This document shows, piece after piece, positions 26,033-36,161 of a DNA stretch of 64,000 nt. The notes beneath the pieces were generated by a model, which was given only the letters and a program-made list of their open reading frames with translations, had not been told where the DNA came from and made no database searches. The stretch is from assembly GCF_023821985.2 (NCBI RefSeq), contig NZ_CP098805.1, positions 1,736,001 through 1,800,000 on the forward strand, given 5' to 3'. This DNA is from Dyadobacter chenhuakuii (GTDB lineage Bacteria; Bacteroidota; Bacteroidia; Cytophagales; Spirosomataceae). The translations under genes and the position numbers were made by a program. Each line of letters starts with the position of its first letter. Within the stretch, counting starts at the first letter, position 1.

Positions 26033-27334
26033 TTAAAATGTCTTTGCCGGGGCAATGTTTAGTTTCTTAGGGTTTGGAATAACAAGTAATGTAATGATCG
26101 TGGCAAGCACCAGCGCCCCGGACATTAATGTATAGGAAGCATTGAAATTACCTGTTTCGCTATTGAGATAACCAACCAGATAGGACCCGGCAAACGAACC
26201 CAGCGCACCCAGACTATTGATAAGCCCAATCGCCCCGCCGATCACATTCTTGGGCAAAACATCGGCAATAGCCGCGAAAAAAGGCCCGTAAGGTGTGTAT
26301 AACGCCCCGCCCGCAATCACCAGCAATACGTAAGACAGCCAAAACTTCTCGGGTCCTAGCCATACCGTCGCAAATAAACAAATGGCTGCAACCAGCAGAA
26401 AAGGCCAGATGAAAATACTTCTGTTGCCGGATTTATCAGAAAAATAAGAGGCACTCAGCATCCCGATCACCGCCAGCAAATAAGGAACAGACGACAACCA
26501 GCCCGTGGTAACCATATTCATATCCGGCGCAGCCTTAATAATAGAGGGCAGCCACATCACAAATCCGTAAACGCCCACGCTCCACAAAAGATATTGCAGC
26601 GATAATAAAATGACTTTCCTGGAACGGAACGCCTCTGCATAGTTTTTGACTGGCTTAATGCCCACCTGTTCTTCCTGCAATCGTCTTTCCAGTTCCATTT
26701 TCTCGCTGTCCGTAAGCCACTTCGCTTCCATCGGACGTTCGTCAATCAATTTCCACCATATAAAAGCCCACAGAATTCCCGGCACCCCCTGAATGATAAA
26801 CATCCACCGCCAGCCCATTGAATCAATCAGATAACCCGAAAGTACGGACATCCAAAGCACCGTTACCGGATTTCCAAGGATCAGAAAAGTGTTTGCGCGG
26901 GAGCGCTCTTCTTTGGTAAACCATTGGCTCAACAGGATCAGCATTGCAGGCATAACCGCGCTTTCCACAACGCCGAGCATAAAACGGATCACGATGAGCG
27001 TAGTGGTATCATTAACGATACCCGTAGCTGCGGCTAATGCTCCCCAAAGGATCAATGAAAAGAAAATCAGCTTCTTAGCTGCCTTATGCGCCGCGTATTG
27101 AGCCCCGGGAATCTGGAAAAAGAAATAGCCCAGGAAAAACAGCGAGCTTAGTAATGTAGATGTGTTGGGTGTAATGTTCAGGTCGTCGGCCATTCCGCCG
27201 GCAACCGCAAAACCGAAATTGGCCCTGTCCAGGTAAGCGAGACTGTATGTAATGAAAACAACGGGAATGATCCGGTACCATCTTACCTGCGCCAATTGTG
27301 GTTTCATGCCTTTGGGATTCTCTACTGAATGCAT
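26033..27334 (-). CDS. MFS transporter, anion:cation symporter family
   Basis: A 433-residue carrier with 12 predicted membrane helices. The first helix contains LAYLDRANFGFAVAGGM and the second FFLGYFFFQIPGA, the marks of the ACS (sugar acid) subfamily of MFS that includes hexuronate and galactarate carriers. The central loop carries a charged helix (LTDSEKMELERRLQEEQ). The substrate is probably an organic or sugar acid, which is inferred. No catabolic operon is adjacent. Confidence 0.9.
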   Translation of the reverse strand: MHSVENPKGMKPQLAQVRWYRIIPVVFITYSLAYLDRANFGFAVAGGMADDLNITPNTSTLLSSLFFLGYFFFQIPGAQYAAHKAAKKLIFFSLILWGALAAATGIVNDTTTLIVIRFMLGVVESAVMPAMLILLSQWFTKEERSRANTFLILGNPVTVLWMSVLSGYLIDSMGWRWMFIIQGVPGILWAFIWWKLIDERPMEAKWLTDSEKMELERRLQEEQVGIKPVKNYAEAFRSRKVILLSLQYLLWSVGVYGFVMWLPSIIKAAPDMNMVTTGWLSSVPYLLAVIGMLSASYFSDKSGNRSIFIWPFLLVAAICLFATVWLGPEKFWLSYVLLVIAGGALYTPYGPFFAAIADVLPKNVIGGAIGLINSLGALGSFAGSYLVGYLNSETGNFNASYTLMSGALVLATIITLLVIPNPKKLNIAPAKTF

Positions 27335-27485
27335 TTTATCAATAGTGTTAAGGCTTTGAACGCAGGATTATACTATTTGAACGGCCTTGCCCATAAATGC
27401 GGAAGTGTGGGAATGGTATATCAATGTGGTTCACGTCTTTGTTAACTAATTGTGTGCTAACTCCATCCGTTCAACTTTGCCGCAA

Positions 27486-28292
27486 ATGAAAACGCTCTTC
27501 CTGATCATTCTTACATTCACATTCATTGCCTGCAAGGACAAGGAAGTTGACAAAACATCCTTAGAAAATGAACCCTGCATGCTTCTGAGCTATGTAACAG
27601 ATACAACCGGTAGCGGGGCAAAATTTGAGATCAATTATGACAAACAAAATCTCATAACGGGAACCACATATGCCTATACCGGCTATTTTGGGGATACGAC
27701 GAAGATAAAGAGCACCATCAGCTATTATTACAATGAGGACAAGCCGTCGTCCATCAGCAATTCTGAAAACGAGAATGTCACTCGATTTGAATACAATAAT
27801 GAAGGACTGTTATCCCAAAAAACCTGGTACGAAAAGAAAACGATTCCCCGCCAGAGAATAAATCTGGAATGGTCCGGCGGCAAGATCGCCCGGGTTAAAA
27901 GAAGCCTTTTCGAGCGGACCGGCGCCGCCGACGACCCGAAGAGCTATGTGGAAAAGGCGCACGATTACATTGAACTGGAAATCGATGCAAAAGGAAATCT
28001 GGCGACACTGAAAAGATACTCCACTAAAAATGAGCTCATTTCGACCAACGCATACGAATACGACAATAATCCGAACCCATTTGCCAGACTATACAAAATC
28101 CAGGCAGCGTTTTTCGACGATCAGGAACATTTACTTTCTACCAATAACAGGACGAAAGTCATCACAACCAATTCCATGAGCGGGAAGGTTACGGTGCTCG
28201 ATTACAAGTTCAACTACGATGCCGCCGGATATCCCAAAGATGGATTTTACATGAACCAGCGGGCGCTTGCTATGCAGTATAAATGCAAGTAG
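27486..28292 (+). CDS. Hypothetical lipoprotein with repeated Y/N-rich beta motifs
   Basis: A 268-residue lipoprotein: signal MKTLFLIILTFTFIAC with Cys16. Short beta-strand units with a YYNE or EYNNEG-like turn (SYYYNEDKPSSIS, RFEYNNEGLLSQ, DAKGNLATLKRY, FNYDAAGYPKD) recur, similar to the sheet-like repeats of DUF4595/RHS-like proteins. No enzymatic motif is visible. A surface or periplasmic structural role is likely but unknown. Confidence 0.65.
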   Translation: MKTLFLIILTFTFIACKDKEVDKTSLENEPCMLLSYVTDTTGSGAKFEINYDKQNLITGTTYAYTGYFGDTTKIKSTISYYYNEDKPSSISNSENENVTRFEYNNEGLLSQKTWYEKKTIPRQRINLEWSGGKIARVKRSLFERTGAADDPKSYVEKAHDYIELEIDAKGNLATLKRYSTKNELISTNAYEYDNNPNPFARLYKIQAAFFDDQEHLLSTNNRTKVITTNSMSGKVTVLDYKFNYDAAGYPKDGFYMNQRALAMQYKCK

Positions 28293-28304
28293 AAGCTAGC
28301 AGGA

Positions 28305-30032
28305 TCATTCCTTTGCGAAATTCTCGGGCAGCTTTTTAAACCATAAATTGGCCACGCGTCCGTTTGTCATGCGAAGCCCGGTAATCTCCCCTGCTTTGCC
28401 GCGGACCATTTCAATATTTTGGACAAACCACCAGGGCGCATTCAGGCGGTCCTTATTAACCACATTCAGATCCACCTCGCCGTGATGCACATGGACGAGC
28501 TTTAACTTGTCGTCTTTGAAACTGATGGTGTAAAGGGTTTCAAGTTCCGGACTGTAATATTGTCCTGCAAAATCCGCTTTGCTGATATCCTTATCCTGCT
28601 TTGGCTCCACGCGGTTACCCGGATGTTCACCATTTTGCCGTAAGGTGATTTTGGTCACCTTACCCTCTTTCGGCTTGTGAAAAACGATCGAAGCCTCCAC
28701 AACTTTCAGATAAAAAGTGGAATCGGAAGAAGGGAACATTTCAACCGCTTGCTGTCCCGTGGCCTGGGTCATGTAACGGTCGCCCTCTTTCCTGAAATTC
28801 AATATAAATCCGGGTGCTTCCGTGAGCTCATAGGAGCCAGCATATTGCCGGAAAAGGGTCGAGTCAAATTTATAGTTTTCGTTTTTCGGACTTTCAGCAG
28901 ATTTTTTCGCCACCGATTTATCTTCTTTAAACAAAGAACCCATATAAATTCCCGCCACGTCAAATGCCTTCTTTTCCGGCGCAAATTCCGCCTGGTTACT
29001 CAGCACAATAAAGCCGTAATCTTCTTTCGGGAAATATGTGATAGACGACCTGAAACCGGCATCCGCACCATTATGGCCATAATAAGCCAAACCTCTGTAT
29101 GTTCCGTGCGCCAGGCCGAAAGCGTAAGGCAATGTATCGCCCTTGGTAATACGGCCGCGTTCGAGCATTTGTTTCATCACCGCGGGTCCGCCCAGCTGTG
29201 AAGTGCGGAAGTTGTTCATCCAGAACAACAGATCATTAACAGTTGTAAACAAGCTCGTTGCACCTACATTACCATAGCTCAGAATGGCTTTCTCAAATCG
29301 GCCGTCTTTTTCCTGTGATTTATGAAAGGAATAGGCGCGCCCTTTTACAATCTGCTCCTGGTTATCGTAAAACAATGTATTTTTCATTCCCAACGGCTTG
29401 AAAACCTCTTGCTGCATCCATTCGGCGAACGGCTTTTTACCAACTCGGCTGACCACCTCAGCCAGCAAAGTATAACCGGTGTTGCAGTACGCAAAGGCAG
29501 AGCCTGGCTCAAAATTCAACTCTTTTTGCCTTTTGATCAGATTAAAAACGTGTTGCTTTGTAATGACATCATCAAGCTGCCAGCCCGCCATAACCAGGAG
29601 GTTCCATTGGTCGCGCAGTCCGCTTGTGTGGTGGATCAGGTGACGGATTGTAATGGTTTTACCAAAATCCGGGACTTCCGGAATGTGCTTCCGAATGTCG
29701 TCATCCAGCGAAATTTTCCCCTGCTGGGCCAGCAATACAATGCCGTAAGCTGTAAACTGTTTGGACACAGATGCGACGTGAAATATGGTCTGCGGTCCGT
29801 TTTTCGCGCCTGTTTCTACATCCGATTCTCCAAAACCTTTGGCATATATCAGTTTACCCTGATGAACCACGCCCACTGCCGCCCCGGGACTGCCCGGCTT
29901 GTTCCATTCCGAAAACAGCGAATCAGCCCTGGCCGAAAGCTTGGGCGAAAGTTTGTCGGACTGCGCAAAAATGGTTGAGATGTGCGCAACGGAAAGCAGC
30001 GCCGTGGTGATCAGGTAAAGTAGCGGTCTCAT
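28305..30032 (-). CDS. Serine hydrolase, class C beta-lactamase family (DD-peptidase-like)
   Basis: A 575-residue secreted protein: signal peptide up to STIFAQ, then a beta-lactamase/transpeptidase domain of about 370 residues with an intact active site: SVSK in HVASVSKQFTA, YCN in FAYCNTGYTLL and HNG in YGHNGADAGF. A C-terminal beta-rich domain of about 170 residues, found in many Bacteroidota members, follows. It probably acts on peptidoglycan peptides or small esters/amides in the envelope; the substrate cannot be told. It contrasts with the catalytically dead relative at 2328. Confidence 0.93.
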   Translation of the reverse strand: MRPLLYLITTALLSVAHISTIFAQSDKLSPKLSARADSLFSEWNKPGSPGAAVGVVHQGKLIYAKGFGESDVETGAKNGPQTIFHVASVSKQFTAYGIVLLAQQGKISLDDDIRKHIPEVPDFGKTITIRHLIHHTSGLRDQWNLLVMAGWQLDDVITKQHVFNLIKRQKELNFEPGSAFAYCNTGYTLLAEVVSRVGKKPFAEWMQQEVFKPLGMKNTLFYDNQEQIVKGRAYSFHKSQEKDGRFEKAILSYGNVGATSLFTTVNDLLFWMNNFRTSQLGGPAVMKQMLERGRITKGDTLPYAFGLAHGTYRGLAYYGHNGADAGFRSSITYFPKEDYGFIVLSNQAEFAPEKKAFDVAGIYMGSLFKEDKSVAKKSAESPKNENYKFDSTLFRQYAGSYELTEAPGFILNFRKEGDRYMTQATGQQAVEMFPSSDSTFYLKVVEASIVFHKPKEGKVTKITLRQNGEHPGNRVEPKQDKDISKADFAGQYYSPELETLYTISFKDDKLKLVHVHHGEVDLNVVNKDRLNAPWWFVQNIEMVRGKAGEITGLRMTNGRVANLWFKKLPENFAKE

Positions 30033-30088
30033 AGAGGATATGATGTATATTTTACTAAGAAACGAACAAAAAAAGATGCACGTAAAAA

Positions 30089-30139
30089 TTTAAAAACTAA
30101 GCTTTTAGTTTTTAAACGTATAAGTTAGTTCTATATTTG
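30089..30139 (+). promoter_or_regulatory. Promoter with long palindrome upstream of the permease gene
   Basis: TTTAAAAACTAA, a 4-bp spacer and TTAGTTTTTAAA form a 12-bp-arm inverted repeat at 30089-30116, with another TTAGTT 9 bp later. TATATTTG at 30132-30139 matches the -7 box. The dyad covers the -33 position, so repression by a dimeric regulator is likely. The regulator is not encoded nearby. Confidence 0.55.
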
Positions 30140-30178
30140 AGAAATCATATTGATCCAATTCCCAAAATCTAAAAAGCC

Positions 30179-32530
30179 ATGATAAAGAATTACTTAAAGA
30201 TCGCCCTCCGGGTTTTGCTCAAACAACGCCTGTACACGTCTCTAAACATTGGCGGACTAGCCATCGGGCTGACGACCTCGCTGCTGGTTTTGCTTTGGGT
30301 CAAAGATGAAATGAGTTTTAACAAATTCCATCCCAATTACGACCGCATTGTGAAGGTTATGCTCAACATTGCGACCGAATCACAGACCACCCAGACCTAT
30401 GAGCTTACCGCGCCGCCCGTTGCCGAGGCCATGAAACGGGAAATCCCTGGCGTGGTAAATGCCACTTGCTCCTGGCAAAACAAAGCGGTGTTCACATATG
30501 GAGAAAAAACAAATGAAGAAACCGGTCTCATGGCGGACCGGACATTTTTGAAAATATTCAACTTCCCCGTTTTAAACGGCAATGCAGAAACTGCGCTGAG
30601 CAAGCCAAATGTCATTTTGATCACGCAAAAATTTGCTGAAAAATATTTTGGACAGGCTGATCCTGTCGGGAAAGTGATCCGGATCGGGAATGCCGAACAT
30701 TGTTATATCGAAGGCGTCCTGGAAAATGTGCCTTCCAACTCATCGCTTCAATTCGACTTCATCCGGTCGATGCCCGATTCGATGAGCACGGCCTCCTGGG
30801 TGGAAGTGAAAGCCCATGTGTTTGCGCTTCTGGAACCGGGCGTGAACATGAAAAAGCTTCGGGATCAGATGAAACCCATCACCAAACGCCATATGCCTGA
30901 ATTTGTCACCGGATGGAGCTATTTCCCATACAGCCTCAACGATTGGCATCTGCGAAGCCACTTCGAAAATGGCATTTACACAGGCGGCGGGCGTATCAGT
31001 TACGTGCGGTTGTTTGTCGTAGTGGCCATTTTTGTCCTGATTATCTCTGCCATCAATTTTACAAACCTATCTATTGCTCGGGCAACCGGGCGTTCCAAAG
31101 AAGTGGGTATACGCAAAGCAATCGGCGCAAAAAAATCCGCATTGGTCGCACAGTTTCTGGGTGAGTCTTTTATCCTCACATTCCTGGCCGGGCTAATCAG
31201 CATAGGCTTGATATATGCCATACTGCCATTTTTTAATGATTTTCTGGACAAAAAAATCACCATCAACTGGCTGGACCCCTCCTACTCCGTGAGCCTGCTC
31301 GGCGTGCTGTTGCTTACCAGCTTACTGGCTGGATTTTATCCGTCGTTCGTGCTGTCGGCGTTCAAGCCGGTTCTGGTGTTGAAAGGCGCTGGTCTGGGAA
31401 ATTCAGCAGGCCCCGCATGGCAGCGCAAGGCGCTTATCATAGTGCAGTTTACTATTACGAGCATTCTGATGGTAGGCACAGGCGTTGTATATCAGCAAAT
31501 TGAATTTATCAAAAACCGTAATCCAGGCTACGACCAGCGCGATCTGGTCCGGATAGAAGCCAGGGAACTGTCCCAAGTAAACCGTTACAGACAGGCGCGG
31601 ACAACATTATCCGAAGTGCCGGGCGTGGAAGCATTTTCCAGCGCGAGCGCCACTTTTCAGGGAACATTCGGGCGCAACTATGTGGAATGGATGAATGGCC
31701 AGCAGCGGGAAAGGAATATGTTCGCAGTCATCAGCGGGGATCATAATCTGACATCAACACTGAAAATGAAAATCCATTCGGGCCGGGAATTTTCCCCGTT
31801 GCTGGCTTCGGACAGTGCCGGCGTGATCATTAACCAGGAAGCAGCCCGCAGAATGAACCTGGCAGACCCGGTTGGCAAGCAAATCCAGGTAAACGGAATG
31901 GAAATGACCATTACGGGCGTAGTTGAAAACTTCCATATCGCGTCCGTTCACCAGATGATCGAGCCCACAGTAATCTTGTTCCGACCATTCCAAACCCGCT
32001 TTTTCTTTGCCAGGATTAATAAAAATGACAGAGCTGCCACTTTGGAACAGCTTAAAGATAAATACGAATCGCTGCTTCCCGGCGCTATTTTCAGTTACCA
32101 GTTTGTGGATCAGGAATACGAGCGCATGTATCAGAGCGAGATACAGGTGGGGACGTTGGCCAATTGGTTTTCGGCTGTCGCCATCATTATTTCGTGCCTC
32201 GGACTTTTTGGCCTTGCATCATTCTCAGCGGAAAGGCGGACCAAAGAAATCGGCATCCGGAAAGTTTCGGGCGCTTCGGTCGCGGAAATTTTTGTATTAA
32301 TGAACAAGGATTTCGTCAGACTTGTGTTGCTATCCCTGCTCCTGGCTGCCTACCCGGCCTGGTATATGATGAATCTCTGGCTGGAAAAATTCGCCTACCA
32401 CACGCGCATCAACGAGTGGATTTTCGTCCTGTGCGGCCTCGGCACCATCAGCATTGCCATCATTACAGTTAGCTATCAAAGCATGAAAGCAGCGCTCGCC
32501 GACCCTGTGAAAAGTTTGCGGCATGAATGA
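30179..32530 (+). CDS. ABC transporter permease (MacB/FtsX type)
   Basis: A 783-residue permease with the MacB_PCD/FtsX layout: N-terminal helix (SLNIGGLAIGLTTSLLVLLWV), a large periplasmic domain, three helices (about 280-430, including FVLIISAINFTNLSIARAT), then a second periplasmic domain and FtsX helices (SAVAIIISCLGLFGLASFSA, then two near the end). The conserved REIGIRKxxGA-type motif appears as KEVGIRKAIGA and KEIGIRKVSGA, so both halves are related. No ATPase is encoded nearby. Members export lipoproteins, peptides or antimicrobials or act as stress sensors. It lies upstream of a LytTR regulator and a kinase in the same direction. Confidence 0.93.
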   Translation: MIKNYLKIALRVLLKQRLYTSLNIGGLAIGLTTSLLVLLWVKDEMSFNKFHPNYDRIVKVMLNIATESQTTQTYELTAPPVAEAMKREIPGVVNATCSWQNKAVFTYGEKTNEETGLMADRTFLKIFNFPVLNGNAETALSKPNVILITQKFAEKYFGQADPVGKVIRIGNAEHCYIEGVLENVPSNSSLQFDFIRSMPDSMSTASWVEVKAHVFALLEPGVNMKKLRDQMKPITKRHMPEFVTGWSYFPYSLNDWHLRSHFENGIYTGGGRISYVRLFVVVAIFVLIISAINFTNLSIARATGRSKEVGIRKAIGAKKSALVAQFLGESFILTFLAGLISIGLIYAILPFFNDFLDKKITINWLDPSYSVSLLGVLLLTSLLAGFYPSFVLSAFKPVLVLKGAGLGNSAGPAWQRKALIIVQFTITSILMVGTGVVYQQIEFIKNRNPGYDQRDLVRIEARELSQVNRYRQARTTLSEVPGVEAFSSASATFQGTFGRNYVEWMNGQQRERNMFAVISGDHNLTSTLKMKIHSGREFSPLLASDSAGVIINQEAARRMNLADPVGKQIQVNGMEMTITGVVENFHIASVHQMIEPTVILFRPFQTRFFFARINKNDRAATLEQLKDKYESLLPGAIFSYQFVDQEYERMYQSEIQVGTLANWFSAVAIIISCLGLFGLASFSAERRTKEIGIRKVSGASVAEIFVLMNKDFVRLVLLSLLLAAYPAWYMMNLWLEKFAYHTRINEWIFVLCGLGTISIAIITVSYQSMKAALADPVKSLRHE

Positions 32531-32619
32531 CGGGCAAAAACCTAACCTGCCTTTTTATTTTGTGGATATTTCAGGCCGATCCTTTTGCATATATTGAGCC
32601 GATATTTACTCATTCCTTT

Positions 32620-33342
32620 ATGAACGGCAGTACGGTCCCGCATGTACGTTTTATTGCAATCGACGATAATCCACTGGATCTTCTTTTTATTACCGAATTC
32701 GCGAAAGCATTCCCGTTCCTGCAAAACTGCGGCGCTTTTTCGAGCGCGTTGGAAGGTTATGAAGCGCAGCAATACATTAAGCCGGATCTGGTTTTTCTGG
32801 ACATTGAAATGCCCGGGTTCACCGGGCTTGAATTATTGCGCAAGATCCGGGCCGAGGTGGATATGGCCGTTTTCATCACGTCACATCCCGAATTTGCAAT
32901 TGACGGGTATGAACTGTCCGCCCTGGACTACATTCTGAAACCGCTTACCCAGGGGCGGTTCGAAGCAACTGCGCGCAGAATCCGGGAATACGCGCTGATG
33001 AAGCACCGTTCCGAGGCTTACGAAGTGCTTTTCGAGAAAGATGTGCTCATGATCAAAGAAGGCCATAACCAGGTAAAATTGTCGCAAAAGGACATTATTT
33101 ATCTGGAAGCCATGCAGGATTATACCAAAATCATCACACCGCAAAAAAACTACATTACATTATCCACGCTCACCTGCTTCATGGAGCAGCTTCCCTCCGA
33201 CCGCTTCATGCGCGTGCACCGGAGTTATGCCGTTTCATTAAATCAGATCAAAGAATTGCGGCATTCGGAAGTGGTCTGCAACAACACCATTATCCCAGTT
33301 GGAAAGACTTATCGATCAGCCATTGCAAAGCTCAGACTTTGA
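32620..33342 (+). CDS. LytTR response regulator
   Basis: A 240-residue regulator. The receiver has FIAIDDNPLD, the phospho-acceptor in LVFLDIEMPG and the lysine in DYILKPL. The LytTR DNA-binding domain follows (IIYLEAMQDYTKII, RFMRVHRSYAVSLNQI). The ATG at 32620 is chosen; an upstream ATG that overlaps the permease stop gives a 31-residue extension that does not resemble a receiver. Only 2 bp separate its stop from the start of the kinase at 33345, so the two are likely cognate. Confidence 0.92.
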   Translation: MNGSTVPHVRFIAIDDNPLDLLFITEFAKAFPFLQNCGAFSSALEGYEAQQYIKPDLVFLDIEMPGFTGLELLRKIRAEVDMAVFITSHPEFAIDGYELSALDYILKPLTQGRFEATARRIREYALMKHRSEAYEVLFEKDVLMIKEGHNQVKLSQKDIIYLEAMQDYTKIITPQKNYITLSTLTCFMEQLPSDRFMRVHRSYAVSLNQIKELRHSEVVCNNTIIPVGKTYRSAIAKLRL

Positions 33343-33344
33343 AT

Positions 33345-35450
33345 ATGAAAAAATTTCTACTGATTCTATTAGTTTCAACCGCCTTACTTTCAAACATTTA
33401 CGCCCAGTCGCTCCCCGACTTGTCTGGCTACAAAACCACAAAAGACAAGCTCGAAGCACTGGCTGACCTTTGCGATACACTGGCCCTCGCCGAGGATGTT
33501 GAACGTGAAAAAGTGGTTTCCAAATACGCATTAAAACTGGCGCCCGGCAACGATTGGTATTACCGTTCCATATTCCATTACAATCTGGGCTTCGCTTATG
33601 AAAGCGCCGATCCCGACAGCTCCATTTACTTCCACGAGCAATCTCTCGCAGACGCACGCAGGGGAAAGTTGCCGATCCGCATTCTCACTGTCCTGCAACG
33701 GCTCTTATTTTCGTACTATAATACGCCGGGGCACACCCACAAAAGCGACAATGCGCTCCGGGAAATGCTGGCCAGTATTGATACTACCAAAAATGAGAAC
33801 AGCAAAGCCTCCCTGTATGCCACAATTGGGAATTATTATTCTGTAAAGGGACAATACAACACGCAGATACAGTATTTGCTGAAAGGCATCGCCATTAAAA
33901 AGAAGCTGATAGAGCAAGGTGTGACCAAAGACCGTGAAGATGTGGTAGTAGATCTGATGAGCCTTTCGGAAATCTATATCCAAATGGCGCAGGGTGAAAA
34001 AGGTCTGTACTATGGCAAGGAAGCACGAAAATACATTGTGGCTTACAAACCGTATCTCAATCACCATTACAAAGACATGACGGATGTTTACATTCTGCTG
34101 AAACAACCGGGTATGGCAAAAATTTACTACGACAGTCTGGCCGGAATGATCACGCCCGACAACCAGAATTCGGGCCGACGCTCCAATAAAATAGCAGCAG
34201 ACCTCACTTTTGCAGACTATTATATGTCTAACAAGCAGCTGGATAGCGCAGCGATTTTTATCAAACGTGCCAATGATCTCGCACCCAAATGGGCAGGTGA
34301 ATTCCTAATGTCGCAGGTGAACTATATGACCGGGGAATTGTATATGGCGCAAAAGCAGTATGCGAAAGCCCTACCATTGTTAAAGGCAGCCGAACCGAAC
34401 AGCACCGGCCTCGGCCTCGAAATTCATGCTTTTCTTTTACAATCCCTGGCCAGATGTTACGCTGCAACCGGTCAGTGGCAGCAAGCGTATGCCTATTATG
34501 ATAAATATGCACCCATCCGTGATTCGCTGTATCTGGAATCGTCCAGGAAAAGCATTGCGGACGCGGAAGCGCAATACCAGAACAAAGACAAGCAGCAGCA
34601 GATCGAGATGAAAAACATTCAGATCGATAAAGCGCAAAAGCAGCGGATCTGGCTTATTTCCGGGCTCGCATTGCTAGCCTTATCATTGGTGTTGCTAGGC
34701 ATTATTTACAGGAATAAAAGGAAAAATGCAGCAATTTTAGATCAAAAAAACAAAGAACTCGCCAAGCTGATCGCAGAGTTGGAAGAGGCCAATCATACGA
34801 AAGCCAAACTTTTCAGCATTATCAGCCACGACCTGCGTTCACCGATCAGCCAGGTTTACCAGTTTTTGAAATTGCAGCAACTGAACCCTAAACTGCTTTC
34901 TGACCTGCAAAAGGCCGAATTGAGCGAAAAAATCCAGACCGCCACAGGATCTTTACTGGAAACAATGGAAGATCTGCTGCTTTGGTCCAAAACTCAGATG
35001 AACCAGTTCAAGGCTGATATCCAGCCTGTTGACGTTTCCCTCATCGCTTCACAAAGCTTGAAGTTGCTGCGACTGAACATTGATTCCAAAAACCTGCGCG
35101 TCGAAAACAATGTTCCATCCGGGACAATGGCGCAAACCGATCCTTACTACTTACAGGCCATTATCCGTAACCTGCTTCAAAATGCAGTGAAAGCATCTGA
35201 CGAAAACGGTTTGATCCGGCTTGGCATCAATGGCAACGAAAACCGGCTTACCTTTTTCATCGAAAACGGCGGAAAAGCATTCAGTGAGGAAGATTACCAG
35301 CGTATCCTCGCCCAAAAAGATGCCGGAAAAGGCCTTTCAGGTCTGGGATTGAAACTCGTAGACGAATTATCCCTGAAAACCGGACTTAGGATCGAATTCC
35401 AAAATCCTGCCGAATCGGTGACGCTAAGCCAGGTAACATTTCAGATGTAA
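33345..35450 (+). CDS. TPR-containing HisKA sensor histidine kinase
   Basis: A 701-residue kinase: signal peptide to NIYAQS, then TPR-type helical repeats over about 50-410 (periplasmic), a membrane helix near 435 (IWLISGLALLALSLVLL), a coiled coil, a HisKA H-box (FSIISHDLRSPI) and a HATPase domain with N-box NLLQNAVKA and the glycine motif GLSGLGLKLV. The G1 box reads ENGG instead of the usual DNG, so the aspartate is replaced by glutamate. It is odd that a LytTR regulator lies beside a HisKA-type kinase instead of a LytS-type one. It likely senses a protein or peptide in the periplasm. Confidence 0.9.
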   Translation: MKKFLLILLVSTALLSNIYAQSLPDLSGYKTTKDKLEALADLCDTLALAEDVEREKVVSKYALKLAPGNDWYYRSIFHYNLGFAYESADPDSSIYFHEQSLADARRGKLPIRILTVLQRLLFSYYNTPGHTHKSDNALREMLASIDTTKNENSKASLYATIGNYYSVKGQYNTQIQYLLKGIAIKKKLIEQGVTKDREDVVVDLMSLSEIYIQMAQGEKGLYYGKEARKYIVAYKPYLNHHYKDMTDVYILLKQPGMAKIYYDSLAGMITPDNQNSGRRSNKIAADLTFADYYMSNKQLDSAAIFIKRANDLAPKWAGEFLMSQVNYMTGELYMAQKQYAKALPLLKAAEPNSTGLGLEIHAFLLQSLARCYAATGQWQQAYAYYDKYAPIRDSLYLESSRKSIADAEAQYQNKDKQQQIEMKNIQIDKAQKQRIWLISGLALLALSLVLLGIIYRNKRKNAAILDQKNKELAKLIAELEEANHTKAKLFSIISHDLRSPISQVYQFLKLQQLNPKLLSDLQKAELSEKIQTATGSLLETMEDLLLWSKTQMNQFKADIQPVDVSLIASQSLKLLRLNIDSKNLRVENNVPSGTMAQTDPYYLQAIIRNLLQNAVKASDENGLIRLGINGNENRLTFFIENGGKAFSEEDYQRILAQKDAGKGLSGLGLKLVDELSLKTGLRIEFQNPAESVTLSQVTFQM

Positions 35451-35518
35451 CTTTCCAAATGTAACTTTTGACATACTTATAGAGCACATTTAACCGTTGA
35501 AAGGCAAAGCCTTACTCC

Positions 35519-36058
35519 GTGTTCGCCAGACTATTACTGATCTTCATCCTTTGTGCATCCTGCGCTGCCGCGCAGCCTTACTATACGCGCATTCGCGGGG
35601 CTTTTGGCGCAGAAATTTTTGGCATTGCTCCCAAAGGCACCTTCGTTGCCGAGGCTGCATTTGGATATACGAAGCGGTCGTTCTGGGACGTTCAGGCGGG
35701 AATTGGTGCGGTGAGCCAGCCGGAATTTCGCAGTCCTGCATTTTCGGCAGCATTAACGCATTGTTTTATCTTAAATCCCTATAAACGAAACTCGTGCACG
35801 CCGCATCCCGACCATTATGCCATCGAAACCTACCTTGAAGCAGGAATTGCCTCCTTTTTCGTCGACCGCTATGACCGGGGCTTGCATTCGGGAGTCAACG
35901 GACAGCCAGCATTAACACCATCGGGAATTGCAGGATTGCGTTTTAACCTGGTAACCGACCGATGGATCTACATTTTGAAGATCAGATACACGCCACCGTT
36001 AGTTTCCAATCCAATCGCTTCCCAAGCCGGCGTGGGGCTCGCCATGGGCTGGCGCTGA
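35519..36058 (+). CDS. Hypothetical small outer-membrane beta-barrel protein
   Basis: A 179-residue protein that starts with a GTG and a signal peptide (MFARLLLIFILCASCAAAQ). The rest alternates polar and hydrophobic residues with many aromatic residues in a pattern typical of 8-stranded barrels (YTRIRGAFGAEIFGI, FVAEAAFGYTKRSFWD, WIYILKIRYTPPLV) and ends in MGWR. It lies 68 bp after the kinase and just before two LytS-type kinases; it may be part of the same envelope-sensing set, which is inference. Confidence 0.6.
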   Translation: MFARLLLIFILCASCAAAQPYYTRIRGAFGAEIFGIAPKGTFVAEAAFGYTKRSFWDVQAGIGAVSQPEFRSPAFSAALTHCFILNPYKRNSCTPHPDHYAIETYLEAGIASFFVDRYDRGLHSGVNGQPALTPSGIAGLRFNLVTDRWIYILKIRYTPPLVSNPIASQAGVGLAMGWR

Positions 36059-36161
36059 AAAAGAAACCGATGGACCCACAAAAAACATCGGCGGCCTGAT
36101 AAGTAATTATTTAGGGTTCGCTATTTTTGAATTTATCTTGCAAAACCCTTCCTGAATTATC

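Noticed and set aside
32527-32619. N-terminal extension of the LytTR regulator overlapping the permease stop
   Set aside because: The 31 residues have no receiver features, and the ATG at 32620 starts just before the conserved strand.
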